Source: a bacterium (GTDB taxonomy: Bacteria > Patescibacteriota > Minisyncoccia > Phycocordibacterales > UBA1550). Taken from it: DNA of 8,642 nt. The notes below the pieces were generated by a model that had not been told where the DNA came from, searched no databases, and saw only the letters and a program-made list of their open reading frames with translations. How positions within the stretch are numbered: position 1 is the stretch's first letter; each line of letters opens with the position of its first letter. The stretch covers positions 1 to 8,642 of the forward strand of contig JAKAMX010000033.1 in the NCBI GenBank assembly GCA_021812665.1, written 5' to 3'. A program made the translations under genes and the position numbers. This document shows positions 6,019 through 8,642 of the stretch, in pieces.

Positions 6019-7131
6019 TTAGTCCTCTAGACGGGGCTTTTCGAGGAGTACGGGGTCAATCCCAGCGGTTTCCCCTGTTATCTTGACCACATCCTTGTCT
6101 ACCTTCTTGAGCTCCTTGTAGGCTGCCGTGTAGTGGTTTACGGTGGTTCCGAGGGCATTTCCAAGCTTCTTCATGTAGTCCTCATAGGCCACCAGGTGCT
6201 TTCTGAGCTCCTCTACGCGTCCGATGATTAGCTGTGCGGATTCCTCAATTTTGAACGCCTTAAAGCCGTATAATACGGACTGGAGGTAGGCTGCAAAGGT
6301 GGTTGGAGATACGATAATGACTTTCTTTTCGTTTGAGGCGTAATCAATAAGACTACGTGTATTAACTTTAACTGCGCCAACCTCGTTTACGAGCAGGTCG
6401 TAATAAATCCCTTCAGCCGGAATAAACATAAATACAAACGGAAGTGTCCCTTCATCTGGACGAACATATTTCGCAGTCTCATCGATTCTTTTTTTAAGAT
6501 CATTACGAAAATCTTTTTCAAGATCGGCTTTGCGAGATTCATCGGTCTCGTTTACTACGCGATTGTAGTTATCAAGCGAGAATTTTGCGTCGACGGGAAT
6601 CATGCCGTCTTTTGTCAGGATCACTGCATCTACAGTTTCCCCATTTTTAAACTGATGTTGGAGTTTGTACGCTGTTGGCGGAAGAATGTTCGAGAGAACA
6701 ATCTCAAGCGCCGCTTCGCCGAGGTTACCACGCTGCTTTTGGTGGGTGAGAACTTTTTCGAGATTTTTGAGCTGGTCAGTGATCGTGAGCACCTGACGAC
6801 TTGCTTCGTTCGAGGCAGTCATCTCTTTTGCGACATTGGTGAGGTTGCGTTCGACTTGTTCATTGATTTCTCTAATAAGTTTTTGAGATTCGCTGAACTG
6901 CTGGTGCACGGCCTGCTGCATCTCTTTATTTGACGAGCCAACTTTTTCATCCACCGTTTTCATGAAATCGCCTAGCTGAGACTGAAAGTTGCCGATCTGA
7001 TTCTGGATCAAGCGCAATGCATCCCCTTGTGGTTCTTGTCGAGGCTCGTCTTTGCGAAGCAGAGTGACAAGAACAACCGCAACAACTGCGCCGATGAGAA
7101 GCCCGATCAAAATAAAGAGTATCGCAGTCAT
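6019..7131 (-). CDS. rmuC: DNA recombination protein RmuC
   Basis: A 370-residue membrane-anchored protein of the RmuC family, which limits DNA inversions and rearrangements and has a predicted PD-(D/E)xK-type nuclease fold. One N-terminal membrane helix (about residues 2-25, 'AILFILIGLLIGAVVAVVLV') is followed by a long coiled-coil region (about 37-130). The conserved core follows: 'QRGNLGEAALE' (133-143), 'VDAVI' (167-171), 'PVDAKFSLDNY' (179-189) with D181 and K183 as candidate catalytic residues, 'FMFIPAEGIYYDLL' (234-247) and 'VSPTTFAAYL' (274-283). Helices follow to the C-terminus. Size and motif order fit the family. It starts one base after the stop of the 65-residue membrane protein gene and is probably cotranscribed with it; only a weak GGA precedes the ATG. 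No ordinary terminator follows, but the inverted-repeat element lies directly downstream. Confidence 0.94.
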   Translation of the reverse strand: MTAILFILIGLLIGAVVAVVLVTLLRKDEPRQEPQGDALRLIQNQIGNFQSQLGDFMKTVDEKVGSSNKEMQQAVHQQFSESQKLIREINEQVERNLTNVAKEMTASNEASRQVLTITDQLKNLEKVLTHQKQRGNLGEAALEIVLSNILPPTAYKLQHQFKNGETVDAVILTKDGMIPVDAKFSLDNYNRVVNETDESRKADLEKDFRNDLKKRIDETAKYVRPDEGTLPFVFMFIPAEGIYYDLLVNEVGAVKVNTRSLIDYASNEKKVIIVSPTTFAAYLQSVLYGFKAFKIEESAQLIIGRVEELRKHLVAYEDYMKKLGNALGTTVNHYTAAYKELKKVDKDVVKITGETAGIDPVLLEKPRLED

Positions 7132-7132
7132 A

Positions 7133-7330
7133 TTATATTCCGTAGCCTGCGGTTATTGTTGAGAGGAATTTGGGAATAATAAAACCAAGCGCGAGTAGTG
7201 GCAAAACAAACACCAAAACGCTCCCAATCATTGTCCACAGGAAATATTTACGCGTCTGTTCTGATGATGTGTAAATTTGCCTAAGTAGTTCTTCTTGTGT
7301 CTGTAGTTTATTCAATATTTCTTGTTCCAT
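7133..7330 (-). CDS. Small single-helix membrane protein, unknown function
   Basis: A 65-residue protein with a charged, helix-prone N-terminus (residues 1-28, rich in Glu, Gln and Leu), one membrane helix at about 30-53 ('FLWTMIGSVLVFVLPLLALG'), and a short tail after 'IIPKF'. Positive residues before the helix ('TRKYF') suggest the N-terminus stays in the cytoplasm. From memory, similar 'TRKYFxWT' proteins occur in Patescibacteria as hypothetical proteins; I cannot name a function. Its stop is one base from the rmuC start, so the two are probably translated from one mRNA and may act together at the membrane. It has its own -10 box and follows a terminator, which makes it the first gene of the unit. 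The reading frame is intact. Confidence 0.8.
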   Translation of the reverse strand: MEQEILNKLQTQEELLRQIYTSSEQTRKYFLWTMIGSVLVFVLPLLALGFIIPKFLSTITAGYGI

Positions 7331-7336
7331 AGCTGT

Positions 7337-7365
7337 ATTCTACACTATGCGAAGGATAAAAAGAA
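7337..7365 (-). promoter_or_regulatory. Predicted promoter of the membrane protein-rmuC unit
   Basis: On the minus strand TAGAAT (7337-7342) ends six bases before the ATG at 7330, preceded by TG. A weak -35, TTCTTT (7360-7365), lies 17 bases upstream and overlaps the T-run of the GGDEF gene terminator. No Shine-Dalgarno sequence fits in the gap, so the transcript should be leaderless. Confidence 0.5.
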
Positions 7366-7393
7366 AAAAGCCACCGAATTACTCCGGTGACTT
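7364..7393 (-). terminator. Terminator of the GGDEF gene
   Basis: On the minus strand AAGTCACCG (7385-7393) pairs with CGGTGGCTT (7368-7376), nine base pairs with one G-T wobble, around an eight-base loop, followed by six T in a row. It begins five bases after the stop codon. This is a standard rho-independent terminator. Confidence 0.85.
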
Positions 7394-7398
7394 TGTGC

Positions 7399-8022
7399 TC
7401 ATAGCCTTTGTTCCATTTTGTTGTAGAACATTGCCTCACTTGCCTCCTGATAAAGCTCAACGAGATCCTTGCTGTAGTCGTTGACTGTATCGAAGGTCGT
7501 CGTTGCGAGACCAATAGCTGCACCATAGAACGCAGGTTTGATTTCAGACTTCCACTCCCCAAATTTTTTCAGGAGATTTTCCTTGATTGTGTTGGCCGCG
7601 AATTCATCTTGCTCAGGAAGCAGAACGACAAATTCATCACCACCGAGTCGTGCAACAATGTCACAGTCACGAAGAGACTTTTTGAGACGTTCTGCAAACG
7701 AGGCAAGGACTTTGTCGCCTCCTGGGTGGCCGTATTCGCTGTTGAGCCTCTTAAGGAAGTTGAGGTCCACAAGAAGAATTGAAAGGCTCTTGTTGGGGTT
7801 GCGGCGTAAAAGCAGAAGTTGTTCGTTGGCATACTCTTCAAATCTTTTGCGTCGAAGAAGTCCAGTCAGATCGTCGAGAGAACTTTCCTGAAGAGCCCTC
7901 TCAAGGTACGCAACCTTCGTCGTGAGCTCGAGTACCTTATTTCGAAGTTCGATATTCTCTTCCTTGTATTGGTTTGCACTCTGCAGAAGATATGCAAGCA
8001 AAAGTTTAATTTGAGTGCTCAT
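7399..8022 (-). CDS. Diguanylate cyclase, GGDEF domain
   Basis: A 207-residue cytoplasmic protein predicted to make cyclic di-GMP from two GTP. Residues 1-45 are helical and look like a coiled coil ('NIELRNKVLELTTKVAYLE'); there is no membrane segment or recognised sensor domain. The GGDEF domain starts at 'DDLTGLLRRKRF' (50-61). The first metal Asp is D86 in 'VDLNFLK', where the second Asp of the usual DxD is Asn (N88). 'RLNSEYGHPGGD' (92-103) holds the substrate-contact residues. The signature GGDEF (127-131) is intact, with E130 expected at the active site. An RxxD inhibitory site (R118 to D121) sits exactly five residues before it, so product feedback is likely. The C-terminus lacks the usual 'AK..GRN' ending. 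A perfect TTGACA promoter, a leader of about 50 bases and a Shine-Dalgarno set it apart from its neighbours. Confidence 0.92.
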   Translation of the reverse strand: MSTQIKLLLAYLLQSANQYKEENIELRNKVLELTTKVAYLERALQESSLDDLTGLLRRKRFEEYANEQLLLLRRNPNKSLSILLVDLNFLKRLNSEYGHPGGDKVLASFAERLKKSLRDCDIVARLGGDEFVVLLPEQDEFAANTIKENLLKKFGEWKSEIKPAFYGAAIGLATTTFDTVNDYSKDLVELYQEASEAMFYNKMEQRL

Positions 8023-8028
8023 GAGGCA

Positions 8029-8036
8029 TTCCTTTC
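8029..8036 (-). promoter_or_regulatory. Shine-Dalgarno of the GGDEF gene
   Basis: GAAAGGAA on the minus strand places AGGA seven bases before the ATG at 8022, a normal spacing. Only this gene and the CxxC gene in the window have a convincing site of this kind. Confidence 0.65.
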
Positions 8037-8078
8037 AAAGAATGAGCGGTGTTGTAATTGGTACTAAAAACTATTTTT

Positions 8079-8108
8079 ACTATACCACCAATCATGATGG
8101 AATGTCAA
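8079..8108 (-). promoter_or_regulatory. Predicted GGDEF gene promoter
   Basis: On the minus strand a perfect TTGACA (8103-8108) is followed 18 bases later by TATAGT (8079-8084) with an extended TGG. The start site near 8072 gives a leader of about 50 bases. The spacer holds the 8-base palindrome ATCATGAT (8091-8098), a possible operator. Confidence 0.65.
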
Positions 8109-8110
8109 CG

Positions 8111-8138
8111 TGTTAGAAAACTCAAAAAACTATATAAT
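8111..8138 (+). promoter_or_regulatory. Predicted yqeY promoter, near-leaderless
   Basis: A perfect TATAAT (8133-8138) ends ten bases before the ATG at 8149, giving a leader of about three or four bases and no Shine-Dalgarno. The best upstream box, TGTTAG (8111-8116), is poor. The promoter stands back to back with that of the GGDEF gene. Confidence 0.5.
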
Positions 8139-8148
8139 AGTGAACATT

Positions 8149-8604
8149 ATGACACTGCATGAACAAATAAAAGGTGAGGTGAAGCAAGCGATGCTTGCAA
8201 AAGATACCGTAAAATTGTCAGTTGTTCGGAATATGCTCTCTGCTTTTACGAATGAGCTTGTTGCAAATAAGAAAATGCCGCAGGGGCTTCTGGATGACGC
8301 AAGCGCTCTCAAAGTAATAAAACGACTTGTTAATCAGCGCAAAGATTCAATTGCACAGTTTACTTCTGGTGGCCGCCCTGAACTTGCTGAAAATGAGTCT
8401 GCAGAACTAGCAGTCCTCGAGAAGTACCTCCCTGCCCAAATGTCACGCGATGAGATTAGAAAAATCGCTGTTGCAAAAAAAGAAGCGCTTAGTGTCACTG
8501 ACAAAACAAAAGCCGGTCAGCTCACCGGCGCAATAATGAAAGATCTTGCAGGTAAGGCAGATGGAGGCGATGTGAAAGCCGTCGTTGACGAGCTATTTGC
8601 CTAG
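8149..8604 (+). CDS. YqeY / GatB-like domain protein
   Basis: A 151-residue cytoplasmic protein of the YqeY family, related to the C-terminal tRNA-binding domain of GatB, the amidotransferase subunit that helps turn Glu-tRNA-Gln or Asp-tRNA-Asn into the amidated form. Family features are 'MTLHEQIKGEVKQAMLAKD' at the N-terminus, 'LSVVRNMLSAF', 'RKDSIAQFTSGGRPELAENE' in the middle, 'LEKYLPAQMS', and a C-terminal GatB-like helical part with 'GGDVKAVVDELF'. The start at 8149 is preferred: a GTG at 8110 would add 13 residues but lies upstream of the TATAAT box and outside the family consensus. The physiological role of free-standing YqeY proteins is not well settled; a link to tRNA or amidotransferase work is inferred from homology only. 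The last 38 bases of the window show no further gene. Confidence 0.9.
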   Translation: MTLHEQIKGEVKQAMLAKDTVKLSVVRNMLSAFTNELVANKKMPQGLLDDASALKVIKRLVNQRKDSIAQFTSGGRPELAENESAELAVLEKYLPAQMSRDEIRKIAVAKKEALSVTDKTKAGQLTGAIMKDLAGKADGGDVKAVVDELFA

Positions 8605-8642
8605 TTTCTACGAAACCTTCTTCCTCTCAAGTCGCGATGATA

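Noticed and set aside
8022..8072. Possible cyclic di-GMP riboswitch in the leader of the GGDEF gene
   Set aside because: The predicted leader is only about 50 bases and shows only a weak A/T hairpin; it lacks the length and conserved core of the known classes.
8599..8617. Similarity of CTAGTTTCT...GAAAC after the yqeY stop to the same pattern at 17-33
   Set aside because: Only about nine contiguous bases are shared, plus a short self-complementary end; too little to call a repeat.

Overview
The window looks like a chromosomal stretch from a small-genome bacterium of the Candidate Phyla Radiation (Patescibacteria, probably a Parcubacteria-type lineage). This is an inference. It rests on a pseudopilin with the compact 'SRDAKRESDLRNIQ' N-terminal segment, a 65-residue membrane protein with a 'TRKYFLWT' start to its helix, a slightly short CysRS, very tight gene packing, and a mix of core genes without larger operon partners (rplU without rpmA, recR without dnaX). 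No rRNA, tRNA, CRISPR array, IS transposase or phage gene was seen.

Layout. Plus strand: a type IV pilin-like protein (138-635), a CorA-family transporter (713-1627) overlapping cysS by 10 bases (1618-2952), then dnaB (3059-4453) and recR (4460-5071), six bases apart. Minus strand: a 98-residue protein with three CxxC knuckles (5109-5405), rplU/L21 (5512-5829), a 129-bp MITE-like inverted-repeat element (5867-5995), rmuC (6019-7131) one base behind a 65-residue membrane protein gene (7133-7330), and a GGDEF diguanylate cyclase (7399-8022). Plus strand again: a YqeY/GatB-like protein (8149-8604), divergent from the GGDEF gene. Hairpin terminators lie after recR, rplU and the GGDEF gene. No gene-free stretch exceeds 300 bases; the longest (5830-6018) is mostly the inverted-repeat element.

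How it works together. dnaB and recR serve replication and recombinational repair, and rmuC is a DNA-maintenance factor. cysS, rplU and probably yqeY serve translation. The pilin and the diguanylate cyclase could both bear on surface behaviour, but nothing in the sequence links them.

Two signals deserve most attention. First, five gene starts (pilin, dnaB, rplU, the 65-residue protein, yqeY), and perhaps corA, have a -10-like hexamer ending only 6-10 bases before the ATG and no Shine-Dalgarno sequence, which suggests leaderless or near-leaderless mRNAs. The GGDEF gene and the CxxC gene instead have TTGACA -35 boxes, real leaders and good Shine-Dalgarno sequences. Second, the 5867-5995 element has 21-bp terminal inverted repeats matching at 19 positions and is flanked by TGCAA direct repeats. 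Its insertion sits directly behind the rplU promoter.
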